From the NCBI GenBank assembly GCA_040768905.1, contig JAXGMA010000001.1:2410582-2474581 (forward strand): a DNA stretch of 64,000 nt, in the 5' to 3' direction. This document shows positions 33,490 through 42,159 of the stretch, in pieces. A program made the translations under genes and the position numbers. The stretch comes from SZUA-584 sp040768905. GTDB taxonomy: Bacteria; Bacillota; Clostridia; Christensenellales; SZUA-584. Under the pieces are notes generated by a model that saw nothing but the letters and a program-made list of their open reading frames with translations, did no database searches and was not told the DNA's origin. Numbering within the stretch: the stretch's first letter is position 1; every line of letters begins with the position of its first letter.

Positions 33490-35514
33490 ATGACCCGCAA
33501 GGCTTGGCACATCGATAAGGGACGGCTCTACAGCAAGGTTGTCTACATCTATTTTTGTTTCTATGCGATGGCTGTCGCCGAACGTTTTTCTATTTCTGTG
33601 TTCTTTGGAGCGGCAGTCTTTATATCCGTTTCCGCACTGGCAAGAATGATCGGCTTTTTGGTCAAAACACGATACGATTCACGTCTTAAAAAGTTTATTG
33701 AATGGGCGTCGGTCGTATTTTTTATGCTTTCTGTGGTGTGCGTGCTTGCCGTTTATCCTTTTTTGTACTTGACAGCACAAGCTGCCATCGCCATTGTCAT
33801 TATCACGCTGCCCTTGCTTGAGCATGGCGTGCAAAGCATGCTGTTGCGCAGAAAGCAAATCAAGGCTCCGCGTGCAGGCAGGGCAGCAGCTTTGCTGGGG
33901 CCTCAGGCGGCTCTTGTTGTTCTGACGGGCATACTCGTTTGGGTTTCCGGCCTGCAGGCATTTGAGTTTATTATTGCGGCGGCGCTTGGCATGGTGTTTT
34001 CTTTTATGCGCCAATGGATGTTTCATGATGAGGAAAGCGAAGACCAAAAGCAGAGGATACCGGATGGCGATGTGAGGCAAATCAGAAGCGCGCGGCTTTA
34101 TGACGGCATGGCCATTTCATCCGGCGTAGCTTTGCACATATTCGCTTTCACATATGTGCTTTACATCCTTCTTTCAATAAGGCTTGTTTTTTTCCACAGT
34201 TTTTTTATCGTCTTTGCTGCTATAGCGATTGTATTCGGCGCGATGTCGCTTGCAACGCAGCAGTTTTTGCGCGCGTCGCTTTTTGCGCGTATTGGTAAAA
34301 ATGCCGCTTTTGTGCTGGGTACAGCCATTGCTATATTCGCCGCATACATGCTGCGCGGAAACTGGTTCTTAGGCGGCATTGCAGTATCCGTGCAGGCCGT
34401 TCTTTTGCTTGTGGGCTTGACGCTGCAGATGACCGCTACGCTCGGTCTGCGCGAAGACATACTTCTTGTGATTAAACTGCACCGCAAGGATGTCAACGAA
34501 GCCGTTCTTCGCCAGAGGTCACAAAGGCTCGAGCACTGGACGGCGCTGATATCCGAGGCCATCATGCTTTGCGTGCTCATTTTATTGATTTTTGATCCGG
34601 CGGTATCAGGCGCATGGCTGGATGACAATATCACGTACGCATCGCAAATCAGCAGCAGCGTTGTGGCAGTTCCCACCGTCTTCTTGTTGATGGCGCTTGT
34701 TTATTCGGTCAAACAACCGCTCACGCAAAAATACACGCGCAGGCTCAAAGCATATGTACGCATCAAAGAGGCGGGAAAAGACAATCCAGAGATGGAGAAC
34801 AGGCTAAGAAGCGTACTGATCAAAAGATACAAAAAGAGGATAGGCGTGCATATCATTCGCGCTTTTTTAAGGCCTGTCATGTATCATTCACTCACTGGAG
34901 AGCAAAATGTGCAGAAGCTGCCTGCAATATTCGTTTTCAACCACCGTGAGGTATACGGGCCTATTGCAGCTGTGGTCTTTTTGCCCTATGATTTGCGCCC
35001 CTGGGTTTTGAGCAAGATGCTTGACAAAAACCAGATCATCAAGCACATGTATGAAGGCACTTTTATCCGGATAAAATGGATGCCCGTGTTCATACGGAAG
35101 CTCGCAGCAGCCATAGCAAGCCCGATTGTGGCATGGGCTTTAAACTCGCTTGACCCCATACCAGTCTACCGGGGGACAGTCAGAAACGTCATCAAAACAT
35201 TTGAACTCTCCATAGAATGCCTGCAGGCGGGAGACAGCATACTGCTTTTTCCCGAAAATCCGGAGGAGCGGTATACGCAGCATGATCAGGTGAGTGATTT
35301 TTACCGCGGATTTGCCAATTTGGGCAGGCTCTATTATAAAAGAACGCACGAATGCTTGACCTTCTATCCCGTGTTTGCCAGCCGTTTTGCGCGGGTGCTG
35401 CGCATTGGGGAAGGCGTTACGTATGACCCTTTGGGCGGGAGAAAAGAAGAGGGGCGCATCGTGGAGGTGCTTGAAGCGCGTATGCGCATGCTTTTTAAGC
35501 AGGATGAACAATAA
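33490..35514 (+). CDS. Multi-helix membrane protein with a PlsC-like acyltransferase domain
   Basis: A 674-residue protein. Residues 1-420 contain about twelve hydrophobic helices with a short acidic cytoplasmic loop. Residues 440-674 resemble a glycerolipid acyltransferase: FVFNHREVYGP in place of the usual NHxSxxD block, IPVYRGTVRN, and LLFPENPEERY in place of FPEG. The Asp of the HX4D catalytic motif is replaced by Gly here, so activity or substrate may differ. It follows rho by 12 bases without a clear ribosome site. Membrane lipid or cell-envelope acylation is inferred. Confidence 0.65.
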   Translation: MTRKAWHIDKGRLYSKVVYIYFCFYAMAVAERFSISVFFGAAVFISVSALARMIGFLVKTRYDSRLKKFIEWASVVFFMLSVVCVLAVYPFLYLTAQAAIAIVIITLPLLEHGVQSMLLRRKQIKAPRAGRAAALLGPQAALVVLTGILVWVSGLQAFEFIIAAALGMVFSFMRQWMFHDEESEDQKQRIPDGDVRQIRSARLYDGMAISSGVALHIFAFTYVLYILLSIRLVFFHSFFIVFAAIAIVFGAMSLATQQFLRASLFARIGKNAAFVLGTAIAIFAAYMLRGNWFLGGIAVSVQAVLLLVGLTLQMTATLGLREDILLVIKLHRKDVNEAVLRQRSQRLEHWTALISEAIMLCVLILLIFDPAVSGAWLDDNITYASQISSSVVAVPTVFLLMALVYSVKQPLTQKYTRRLKAYVRIKEAGKDNPEMENRLRSVLIKRYKKRIGVHIIRAFLRPVMYHSLTGEQNVQKLPAIFVFNHREVYGPIAAVVFLPYDLRPWVLSKMLDKNQIIKHMYEGTFIRIKWMPVFIRKLAAAIASPIVAWALNSLDPIPVYRGTVRNVIKTFELSIECLQAGDSILLFPENPEERYTQHDQVSDFYRGFANLGRLYYKRTHECLTFYPVFASRFARVLRIGEGVTYDPLGGRKEEGRIVEVLEARMRMLFKQDEQ

Positions 35515-35518
35515 ACCT

Positions 35519-36133
35519 TCAAAGATCGACGGTGACGCGTTTGCTGGCCAGCGGCACGGGGACCGTTTTACCGAACGTTAAATTGGATATATGTGCCAGA
35601 AAAGCTTTTTCGTTCCCTGAAGCTACACCGAATTGAATGCGTACATCGCTGCCGTAATGGACCTCTTCCATCGTATAACCTGCACCGGTGAGCACAGATC
35701 GTATGCGGGAGAAGGTGGGGAAGTCAAACGTACAGGCAAACATACTGAGGGAACACAGCCGAACTTTTTTGGCCGTTTCGAGAGCCTGTACGGCGCACTG
35801 CGTGTAGGCGCGGCAAAGGCCGCCTGTGCCGAGCAGCGTACCGCCGAAATAGCGCGTCACGATCACAAGCACATTGGAGAGCCCGGTTTTTTTGATGGCT
35901 TCGAGTATCGGCAGGCCGGCTGTGCCCTGCGGTTCGCCGTCGTCGCTGCAGCGCATGGATTGATCCTCCAGCAGCCAGGCAAAACAATGATGGCGCGCGT
36001 CACGGTGTTGTTTGCGTCGTGCGTCGATAATCTGCTGCGCTTGTTCCGCGCTGTCGGCTCGGCAGGCAAGGCCCAGAAAACGCGATTTTTTGACGATGAG
36101 GCATATTTCGGATTGGTCTTTGATCGTTATCAT
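35519..36133 (-). CDS. YigZ/IMPACT family protein
   Basis: A 204-residue protein of the UPF0029 (YigZ) family: an N-terminal IMPACT domain with DDGEPQGTAGLPIL and VTRYFGGTLLGTGGLCRAY, and a C-terminal ferredoxin-like domain. The family is linked to translation control in eukaryotes; the bacterial role is unclear. It lies 21 bases after tyrS and is tail to tail with the acyltransferase-like gene (4 bases apart). Confidence 0.92.
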   Translation of the reverse strand: MITIKDQSEICLIVKKSRFLGLACRADSAEQAQQIIDARRKQHRDARHHCFAWLLEDQSMRCSDDGEPQGTAGLPILEAIKKTGLSNVLVIVTRYFGGTLLGTGGLCRAYTQCAVQALETAKKVRLCSLSMFACTFDFPTFSRIRSVLTGAGYTMEEVHYGSDVRIQFGVASGNEKAFLAHISNLTFGKTVPVPLASKRVTVDL

Positions 36134-36154
36134 AACACAGTGCAGCCCGGGGGC

Positions 36155-37372
36155 TTATGGAGCAAGCCTGATCTTATGGTAGACCTTTTTGCCTTTTTTG
36201 AGCATCATTTCACCGTTATCAAAAAGGTCAGCCGTGACTTTGAGAAACTCATCGGTGATCTTTACTCCGTTGATCGATAAACCGCCCTGCGCAATAAGCC
36301 GCCGGCCTTCGCCGCGCGAGGATGTCAGTGCGCATGATTGCAGCAGATCCAAAAGCAGGAGGCCGTCTGTATCCGTGACCACCGTTTCGGGTACCGAGCC
36401 GCCCTGCGCGCCGCCTTCGAACAGCGCTTCCGCGGCCTCTTTGGCATTGTTTGCTTCCTCCCGGCCGTGCACCTGCGCGGTGACTTCATAGGCGAGCGCC
36501 ACTTTCGCGGCATTGATGCGTTCATCCGAATAGCTGCAAAGCTGCTTGATCTGTTCGACCGGCAGGAAAGTGAGCAGTGATAAGCATTTTTCCACATCGC
36601 TGTCCGCCACATTGCGCCAGTATTGATAGAAATCATAAGGGGAGGTTTTCTCAGGGTCGAGCCAAACTGCGCCTTTTTCGGTCTTGCCCATTTTGCGTCC
36701 GTCGCTTGTCAGCAGCAGCGTAAAAGTCATGCCGAAGGCTTCGCTGCGCTGTTTACGGCGTATCAGATCAGCGCCAGCAAGTATATTTGACCATTGATCG
36801 TCGCCGCCAAGCTGCAGTTTGCAGCCGTGCTTTTTGTGGAGTACGAGAAAGTCGTAAGCCTGCATGAGCATATAATTGAACTCTAAGAAGGTCAGCCCCT
36901 TTTCCATGCGGTTTTTATAACATTCAGCGGTCAGCATGCGGTTGACCGAAAAGTGCACGCCGATATCGCGCAGGAATTCAATATAGTTGAGGCCGAGCAG
37001 CCAGTCGGCGTTGTTGACCATCAGCGCCTTGTCTTCGCCAAAATCAAGAAAGCGGCCGATCTGTTTTTTAAAGGCTTCTGCATTGCGTGCGATATCATCC
37101 GCACTGAGCATTTTACGCAGGTCCGCCTTGCCGGAAGGGTCTCCGATCATGGTGGTTCCGCCGCCTATCAGCGCGACGGGACGGTGCCCTGCCCTCTGCA
37201 TATGCGCCATCGCCATCAGCTGGACATAGTGCCCCACATGCAGGCTGTCTGCTGTGGGATCAAAGCCGATATAAAATGTAACGCTCTCTTTGCTAAGCAG
37301 ATCCGCAAGCCCTTCATGCGTCACCTGTTTGACAAAACCTCTTTCGCTCAGCACCTCGAATACATTTTCCAT
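36155..37372 (-). CDS. tyrS: Tyrosyl-tRNA synthetase
   Basis: A 405-residue class I synthetase. The HIGH signature is LHVGH, the KMSKS loop is KMGKTE, and tyrosine-binding features include YIGFDPTADSLHVGH and LQLGGDDQWSN. An S4 RNA-binding domain ends the protein (LIAQGGLSINGVKI). GAGGTGA precedes the ATG. A sigma-A promoter sits about 35 bases upstream of the start, so there is no room for a T-box leader. Confidence 0.97.
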   Translation of the reverse strand: MENVFEVLSERGFVKQVTHEGLADLLSKESVTFYIGFDPTADSLHVGHYVQLMAMAHMQRAGHRPVALIGGGTTMIGDPSGKADLRKMLSADDIARNAEAFKKQIGRFLDFGEDKALMVNNADWLLGLNYIEFLRDIGVHFSVNRMLTAECYKNRMEKGLTFLEFNYMLMQAYDFLVLHKKHGCKLQLGGDDQWSNILAGADLIRRKQRSEAFGMTFTLLLTSDGRKMGKTEKGAVWLDPEKTSPYDFYQYWRNVADSDVEKCLSLLTFLPVEQIKQLCSYSDERINAAKVALAYEVTAQVHGREEANNAKEAAEALFEGGAQGGSVPETVVTDTDGLLLLDLLQSCALTSSRGEGRRLIAQGGLSINGVKITDEFLKVTADLFDNGEMMLKKGKKVYHKIRLAP

Positions 37373-37403
37373 AAACTCACCTCGCTGTATGCGTTTCTGT
37401 CAT

Positions 37404-37432
37404 ATTATAACGGCTGGCCCGTGCCGTTGCAA
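37404..37432 (-). promoter_or_regulatory. Promoter of tyrS-yigZ
   Basis: On the minus strand TTGCAA (37427-37432), a 17-base spacer and TATAAT (37404-37409). Confidence 0.75.
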
Positions 37433-37508
37433 GCCTAGCGCCTTTTATCCGCAGAGATCGGCATAAAATGGAAATTCACTGCTGAATTTGCAAATTAGGC
37501 TACAAAAA

Positions 37509-37538
37509 GAAGGAAAAACATGTATCAATGACGAATTT
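37509..37538 (+). promoter_or_regulatory. Sigma-H promoter of spoVG
   Basis: GAAGGAAAA (37509-37517) matches the sigma-H -35 element RNAGGAWWW and GACGAAT (37530-37536) matches the -10 element RNNGAAT, with a 12-base spacer. In Bacillus spoVG is a classic sigma-H target, which supports the match. Confidence 0.75.
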
Positions 37539-37580
37539 TAAACTTGTACACTTTTCGCGCCGCGCCAAGGAGGTTGCTTT

Positions 37581-37865
37581 ATGGATATCACCGACATTCG
37601 CATCAGGCGGATAGAGACCATGGGAAAGCTCAAAGCCGTGGTGTCTGTGACATTTGACGACATGTTTGCAGTTCACGACATGAAGATCATTGAAGGGCAA
37701 AACGGTTACTTTATAGCGATGCCTTCAAGAAGAACGCCCAACGGGGAATATAAAGACATCGCGCACCCCATCAACTCCGAAGCCAGGTTAATGCTGCAAA
37801 AAGCCATTCTTGAAAAATTCGAGAGCTTACCGGAAGACGAGGACTATGCATCTTTTCCAATGTAA
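37581..37865 (+). CDS. spoVG: Septation/sporulation regulator SpoVG
   Basis: A 94-residue nucleic-acid-binding protein of usual length, with the family pattern DIRIRRIETMGKLKAVVSVT, FAVHDMKIIEGQNGYFIAMP and DIAHPINSEAR. It affects septation, sporulation and gene expression by binding DNA or RNA. CCAAGGAGG precedes the ATG. It is monocistronic between a sigma-H promoter and a terminator that overlaps its stop codon. Confidence 0.97.
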   Translation: MDITDIRIRRIETMGKLKAVVSVTFDDMFAVHDMKIIEGQNGYFIAMPSRRTPNGEYKDIAHPINSEARLMLQKAILEKFESLPEDEDYASFPM

Positions 37866-37889
37866 CGCAGAAAGCGCCTGCGTTTTGTT
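37864..37889 (+). terminator. Terminator of spoVG
   Basis: AACGCAG (37864-37870) pairs with CTGCGTT (37878-37884), followed by TTTGTTTT. The stem begins within the stop codon. Confidence 0.75.
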
Positions 37890-37985
37890 TTGCGTTCTGG
37901 GGCATACATAGCTGACACACATTAAATGAAGTATCACAGAATACCCGCATGAGTTAAACAGGGGGTATATTTTTAGTTATATTTT

Positions 37986-39083
37986 TTACTTAAGTTTTGT
38001 AAATATCATTCTTCCGGCGGCTGTCTGTATCACGCTTGTCACAATAACGTTGACAGGGTTGCCCAATTCTTTTTGGCCGCCTTCTACAACGATCATTGTG
38101 CCGTCATCAAGATAGGCAACGCCCTGGCCGGGTTCTTTGCCGTCTTTGACAACAGTCACATACATTTCTTCGCCAGGCAGCGCTACAGGCTTGATGGCGT
38201 TGGAGAGCTCATTGATGTTGAGAACGCGCACACCTTTGACTGCCGCGACCTTGTTCAGATTATAATCATTGGTGACGACGATACCGTCCATGTCTTTGGC
38301 AAGAAAAAGCAGCTTTGAATCGACCTCAGCGGTTTCTTCTATCTCTGCATGAACAATACGCACAGGAAGATCAAGCTCATTTTGTATACGCTTTAATACA
38401 TCAAGCCCTCTGCGGCCACGGTTGCGTTTTAAATCATCCGAAGAGTCTGCGATATGGCGCAGCTCATCCAAAACAAATTCAGGGATAATCAGCGTACCCT
38501 CAATGATGCCCGTGTTGCAGATATCAAAGATGCGTCCGTCTATGATGACGCTGGTATCAAGAAGCTTCGGACGGGCCGGTACAGCGTTTTTTGATTTGGC
38601 ATCCTCATCTTTATGGCGCTTAAAGATACCGGATTCGGAAAAGTCAGGTTTATAGCGCGTCAATATGGATATGCCAAGATAGACACAGACAATATATATA
38701 AGCACATTGATGATGCCTGCGATCCATGGCAAGGTAACGATACTTTTTATCAGCGAAGAAAGAAAGAACGCGACCACAAGGCCGAGTATAAGGCCGATGA
38801 CCGCAGAAATGACCACGCTGGCAGGCAGCTTAGAGAGCTTTTTATCTGCATCACCTGCTGACTTGAATATAAATTCAACGATGGGCTTTGAAACAAACAA
38901 AAACACCAGTCCTGAAATGATGCCGGCGCTGATAAAAATAAGCAGACTGTAAATGTCGGGAAGCATACTGTAAGCATCGGTGTTATAGATCCGTCCGAGG
39001 AGCTCATAAACAAGTGCCGTTAACCCCGGCCCGACAAACAAACCCACCAATACAATAAAAAAACGTGCAATTTTTCTGCCCAT
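37986..39083 (-). CDS. PIN/TRAM-domain membrane protein (YacL-like)
   Basis: A 365-residue protein: four membrane helices in residues 1-140, a PIN nuclease-like domain with LLDTSVIIDGRIFDI, acidic residues in PEFVLDELRHIA and VTNDYNLNKVA, and a C-terminal TRAM RNA-binding domain (GQGVAYLDDGTMIVVEGG). The conserved acidic residues suggest a metal-dependent RNase at the membrane. The carD gene lies just upstream, as in many Firmicutes, but the ispD and ispF genes that usually follow are absent. Confidence 0.92.
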   Translation of the reverse strand: MGRKIARFFIVLVGLFVGPGLTALVYELLGRIYNTDAYSMLPDIYSLLIFISAGIISGLVFLFVSKPIVEFIFKSAGDADKKLSKLPASVVISAVIGLILGLVVAFFLSSLIKSIVTLPWIAGIINVLIYIVCVYLGISILTRYKPDFSESGIFKRHKDEDAKSKNAVPARPKLLDTSVIIDGRIFDICNTGIIEGTLIIPEFVLDELRHIADSSDDLKRNRGRRGLDVLKRIQNELDLPVRIVHAEIEETAEVDSKLLFLAKDMDGIVVTNDYNLNKVAAVKGVRVLNINELSNAIKPVALPGEEMYVTVVKDGKEPGQGVAYLDDGTMIVVEGGQKELGNPVNVIVTSVIQTAAGRMIFTKLK

Positions 39084-39112
39084 TTTTACACCTCAATATC
39101 ATTGTTGACTGC

Positions 39113-39121
39113 ATTATATCA
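39113..39121 (-). promoter_or_regulatory. Extended -10 promoter for the PIN/TRAM gene
   Basis: On the minus strand TGATATAAT. A TTGACT element 14 bases further upstream is too close for a standard -35. It would allow transcription independent of carD. Confidence 0.5.
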
Positions 39122-39173
39122 TAACAATGGCCAGTCAAAGCGATAGTTGCCAAAAAACACAAATATTTAACAA

Positions 39174-39650
39174 TTATGGCGTCTGAATGATCAGTTTTTT
39201 GATTTCTTCGTCATCTTTGTTACTGGCAAGCGCAATTTCCGAAACAAGGATCTGAAGGGAAGTGCCAAGCATTTTTTTCTCGCTGGAGGATAAGCTTTTC
39301 TGCATTTCGCGTTTAAGGAGACTTTTGATCACAGCGGCAATTTCGAAAACATCGCCGGATTTCATTTTTTCAAGATTTTCACGGTTGCGCCTGTTCCAGT
39401 TGGAGGATTCTTCGATGTCGTCAATCTTTTTAAATGAGGCAAGAACTCGTCTGCATTCGTCGGGCGAAATAACGCAGCGCAAGCCGGCTTTTTCGGCGCT
39501 TTCGACCGGGACATGGACCTTGATATCGCCGTCAGAAAATCTCAACACATAGTAACGTCTTTTTTTATCCAAAAAAAGACGATCTTCAACAGCATCTATG
39601 AACCCTGCACCGTGCATAGGATATGAAATTTTGTCTCCGGGCTTAAACAT
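39174..39650 (-). CDS. carD: CarD-family transcription regulator
   Basis: A 158-residue protein with an N-terminal RNA-polymerase-interaction domain (KPGDKISYPMHGAGFIDAVE, then RYYVLRF and VHVPVESAEKAGLR) and a helical C-terminal DNA-binding domain (FEIAAVIKSLLKREMQKSLS). CarD/CdnL binds the polymerase beta subunit at promoters and stabilises open complexes, particularly rRNA promoters. It is 90 bases upstream of the PIN/TRAM gene, a common pairing. Confidence 0.93.
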   Translation of the reverse strand: MFKPGDKISYPMHGAGFIDAVEDRLFLDKKRRYYVLRFSDGDIKVHVPVESAEKAGLRCVISPDECRRVLASFKKIDDIEESSNWNRRNRENLEKMKSGDVFEIAAVIKSLLKREMQKSLSSSEKKMLGTSLQILVSEIALASNKDDEEIKKLIIQTP

Positions 39651-39672
39651 TTAACCGATACCTCATACAATT

Positions 39673-39701
39673 ATGATATAGCAGAGGGGGGTCTTTGTCA
39701 A
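39673..39701 (-). promoter_or_regulatory. Promoter of carD
   Basis: On the minus strand TTGACA (39696-39701), a 17-base spacer containing a run of six C, and TATCAT (39673-39678). Confidence 0.75.
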
Positions 39702-39811
39702 ATAAGCACCGAAAAATGGATACGGCAGGCACAGTCACGTTTTCTTCTGCTGTGCATAGTGTTGTATTGCGGGTTTTATCCTGAATCTGATTTGAAAAGC
39801 GGGGAAGGACA

Positions 39812-40252
39812 ATGAAAAAAATAAGGCGGCGTGCACGGGCATTGATCAAAGGCTATGCAGAGGCCGAGAAGCTTTACGGTACAGTTTTATTCACCGATAG
39901 ACCAGCCGGGGTGCGCGTCGAGACAACGATCAAAGGGCTGCCTGAAAACAAGACCGGTTTTTATGGGTTTCACCTGCATGAGGGGCAAAGCTGCAAACCG
40001 CCGGATTTTCAAAGTGCGCAGGGACATTACGACCCGAAGGGTGTGCCCCACCCGATGCATTCGGGTGATTTTCCTTCACTGATCGCGACTGATTCAGGCG
40101 AGGCATGGCTTGCGTTTTTCACCACGCGCTTTACAGTCAGCGAAATTATCGGGAAAACAGTCGTTGTGCATATGGAGAGGGATGATTTTTCCTCGCAGCC
40201 TGCAGGAGATGCGGGCAAGCGCATAGGATGCGGTGTTTTAGAGCCGTTCTGA
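39812..40252 (+). CDS. Cu/Zn superoxide dismutase family protein without signal peptide
   Basis: A 146-residue protein with the SodC pattern. GFHLHEGQSC carries two copper ligands and one disulfide Cys, GHYDPKGVPHPMHSGD holds the bridging and zinc ligands, VVHMERDD holds the last copper His, and RIGCGVL the second Cys. All metal ligands seem present. There is no signal peptide or lipobox: the N-terminus is very basic (MKKIRRRARALIKGY), so the protein should stay in the cytosol, unlike most bacterial SodC. AAGGACA precedes the ATG. It may act in oxidative defence of an anaerobe. Confidence 0.85.
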   Translation: MKKIRRRARALIKGYAEAEKLYGTVLFTDRPAGVRVETTIKGLPENKTGFYGFHLHEGQSCKPPDFQSAQGHYDPKGVPHPMHSGDFPSLIATDSGEAWLAFFTTRFTVSEIIGKTVVVHMERDDFSSQPAGDAGKRIGCGVLEPF

Positions 40253-40430
40253 TATCACACCCAAACAACTGTTACAATATCAACAGCGCTGCTGACGGTT
40301 TTGTTCCTTTGGTATGGCGCAAGGCCATCTTCTTAACCCGGCACACCCCGTTAAATAAGCGTTGCATTTGATGCCCCAAGGGCTGTTCACAATCCATTTA
40401 CATCTTTCCGGGTTAACTTTGCGCAAAATA

Positions 40431-40439
40431 TGATAAAAT
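40431..40439 (+). promoter_or_regulatory. Probable promoter of the FHA-rodA-PBP cluster
   Basis: TGATAAAAT is an extended -10-like element 22 bases before the FHA start codon. The -35 region is poor (GTTAAC at 40412). Confidence 0.45.
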
Positions 40440-40461
40440 ACATATATGCGAGGTGAAGTGC

Positions 40462-40908
40462 TTGGAAACCATATATGAAGCAGCATCGATCGCCATGCGT
40501 TACTGGTTTGTGGCTGCGGGTGTGATTGTGCTTATCGGTGTCATTATCATATCCTTGAGGGAGTACAGGGAAAAAAGCTATGTGCTGAGTCTTGCTAAAA
40601 GCAGTATCGGCTATTTATCCGTGATTTCCGGGCCGGCTGATGTGATGGGTGAGAACATACAGCTGATGCAAAAAAACGCGATCGGCCGTTCGCGCCGCTG
40701 TGACATAATGTTTGATGAACGCAGCCTGGATAAAACCCACGCAAGCATATACAGGGCGCTTTCCGGCGCTGTTTATCTGAGCCGCAGCGGCAAAGGAGAG
40801 GTCACGGTCAACGGGCGCGCTATCGAAAGCCGTGTGCGGCTGCACAGCAAAGACACCGTGTGCTTTGGCAATGTGGTGACAAAAGTGCATCTGAAAGAGG
40901 AAGGCTAA
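40462..40908 (+). CDS. Membrane-anchored FHA-domain protein
   Basis: A 148-residue protein: one N-terminal membrane helix (about residues 14-33), then an FHA domain at about 60-148 with KNAIGRSRRCDIMF, the phosphothreonine-binding arginine and serine region, and VTVNGRAI. FHA domains bind phosphothreonine, so it may recruit a Ser/Thr-kinase target to the wall machinery. The start is TTG 40462, 8 bases after GCGAGG. It is immediately followed by rodA/ftsW, as in actinobacterial fhaB-rodA-pbpA. No kinase gene is in the window. Confidence 0.88.
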   Translation: METIYEAASIAMRYWFVAAGVIVLIGVIIISLREYREKSYVLSLAKSSIGYLSVISGPADVMGENIQLMQKNAIGRSRRCDIMFDERSLDKTHASIYRALSGAVYLSRSGKGEVTVNGRAIESRVRLHSKDTVCFGNVVTKVHLKEEG

Positions 40909-42159
40909 ATGGTATTTGAAAGAAAGGGCGCGGGCGCGCTGCTTGCGTTGATCATTATGTTCACACTCTCCGCATGCGCGCTGCTTTCGTTTCGTGGGGG
41001 CAGTTTCGATATTGTGCCCGCATTGTACGGCCTGGGAGCCTCATTTTCCATGCTGCTGGCTTATAACCTTGCAGCGCTTGTTTTTCGCCATATCGACAGG
41101 ATCACGCTCGTCATCTGTTTTTTTCTGGCTTCGATCGGCCTTGTCATGCTTGCAAGGCTCAACATGGAAACTGCGCTGCGCCAGCTATTGTGGTTATGCG
41201 CGGGCTCGGTTGTGCTTTTCATCGTTGTGATGGTCTTAAAAAGGGTACGTGACTTCGGGCTGCTTAACTATGTGATGATGGCAGCCGCGCTCGGCTTGAT
41301 CGCGGTGGCTTATCTTTTCGCAGACACGATTGGCGGCGCGCGCAACTGGGTCACGATCGCAGGCGTCTCCTTTCAGCCAAGTGAGATATCAAAAGTATTT
41401 TTTATTATTGTTTCGGCTTACTTTTTTGCGGAGCGCCGCGCCGCAGCGGCCACCGTCGGCTATGCTGTGTTCTGCGCGCTTTGTATATTCATCCTTGTGC
41501 TGTCCAACGATCTAGGGGGCGCGCTGCTTTTTGCAGGCACTTTTCTGATCATGTTTTTCGCCGGAACGGGACGCACGCTGCTCACGTTTGCGGGGCTCGG
41601 CGTGGCATCGGTTGGCGCGGTGGCAAGCTATCATATATTTTCCCATGTGCGTGTGCGCGTCGAGATCTGGCAAAACCCATGGATATACCACCGCACTCAA
41701 GGCTACCAAATCGTCCAGGGCCTCATGGCCATCGCGGCGGGGGGCCTTTTTGGCTCAGGGCTTGGCCTTGGTTACCCAAGTTCCATACCGGTGAACACGA
41801 GCGACTTTATTTATGCGGTGATCTGTGAGGAATTCGGCCTTATATTCGGCATGGTGATCATACTTTCTTACCTTGTGTTCATCATACGCGGCATGATCAT
41901 AGCTATGAACGCGGGTACACGGTTTGACGCATTGCTTGTATTTGGGGCGACCTGCATGCTTTCGCTGCAGTCGTTCATCATTATCGGCGGCGTGATAAAA
42001 ATGATACCGCTTACCGGCATCACACTGCCGTTTATCAGCGCCGGCGGAACATCCATGATCTCAAGCCTCGCACTGGTGGGCATCATTGAGGGGGTTGCCG
42101 TTAAAAACGGCGAGCGTGACGAGAGGGAGATCAAAAGCGCGGGAGGCGAAGTCTTATGA
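40909..42159 (+). CDS. FtsW/RodA/SpoVE-family peptidoglycan polymerase
   Basis: A 416-residue SEDS-family glycosyltransferase with about ten helices. Conserved segments are GGARNWVTIAGVSFQPSEISKV, interrupted here into GGARNWVTIAG and FQPSEISK, then NDLGGALLF, GYQIVQGLMAIAAGG and LPFISAGGTSMI. It polymerises lipid II and works with the class B PBP encoded next, with which it overlaps by 4 bases. RodA (elongation) is favoured by the neighbouring PBP and FHA genes, but FtsW or SpoVE cannot be ruled out. Confidence 0.93.
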   Translation: MVFERKGAGALLALIIMFTLSACALLSFRGGSFDIVPALYGLGASFSMLLAYNLAALVFRHIDRITLVICFFLASIGLVMLARLNMETALRQLLWLCAGSVVLFIVVMVLKRVRDFGLLNYVMMAAALGLIAVAYLFADTIGGARNWVTIAGVSFQPSEISKVFFIIVSAYFFAERRAAAATVGYAVFCALCIFILVLSNDLGGALLFAGTFLIMFFAGTGRTLLTFAGLGVASVGAVASYHIFSHVRVRVEIWQNPWIYHRTQGYQIVQGLMAIAAGGLFGSGLGLGYPSSIPVNTSDFIYAVICEEFGLIFGMVIILSYLVFIIRGMIIAMNAGTRFDALLVFGATCMLSLQSFIIIGGVIKMIPLTGITLPFISAGGTSMISSLALVGIIEGVAVKNGERDEREIKSAGGEVL

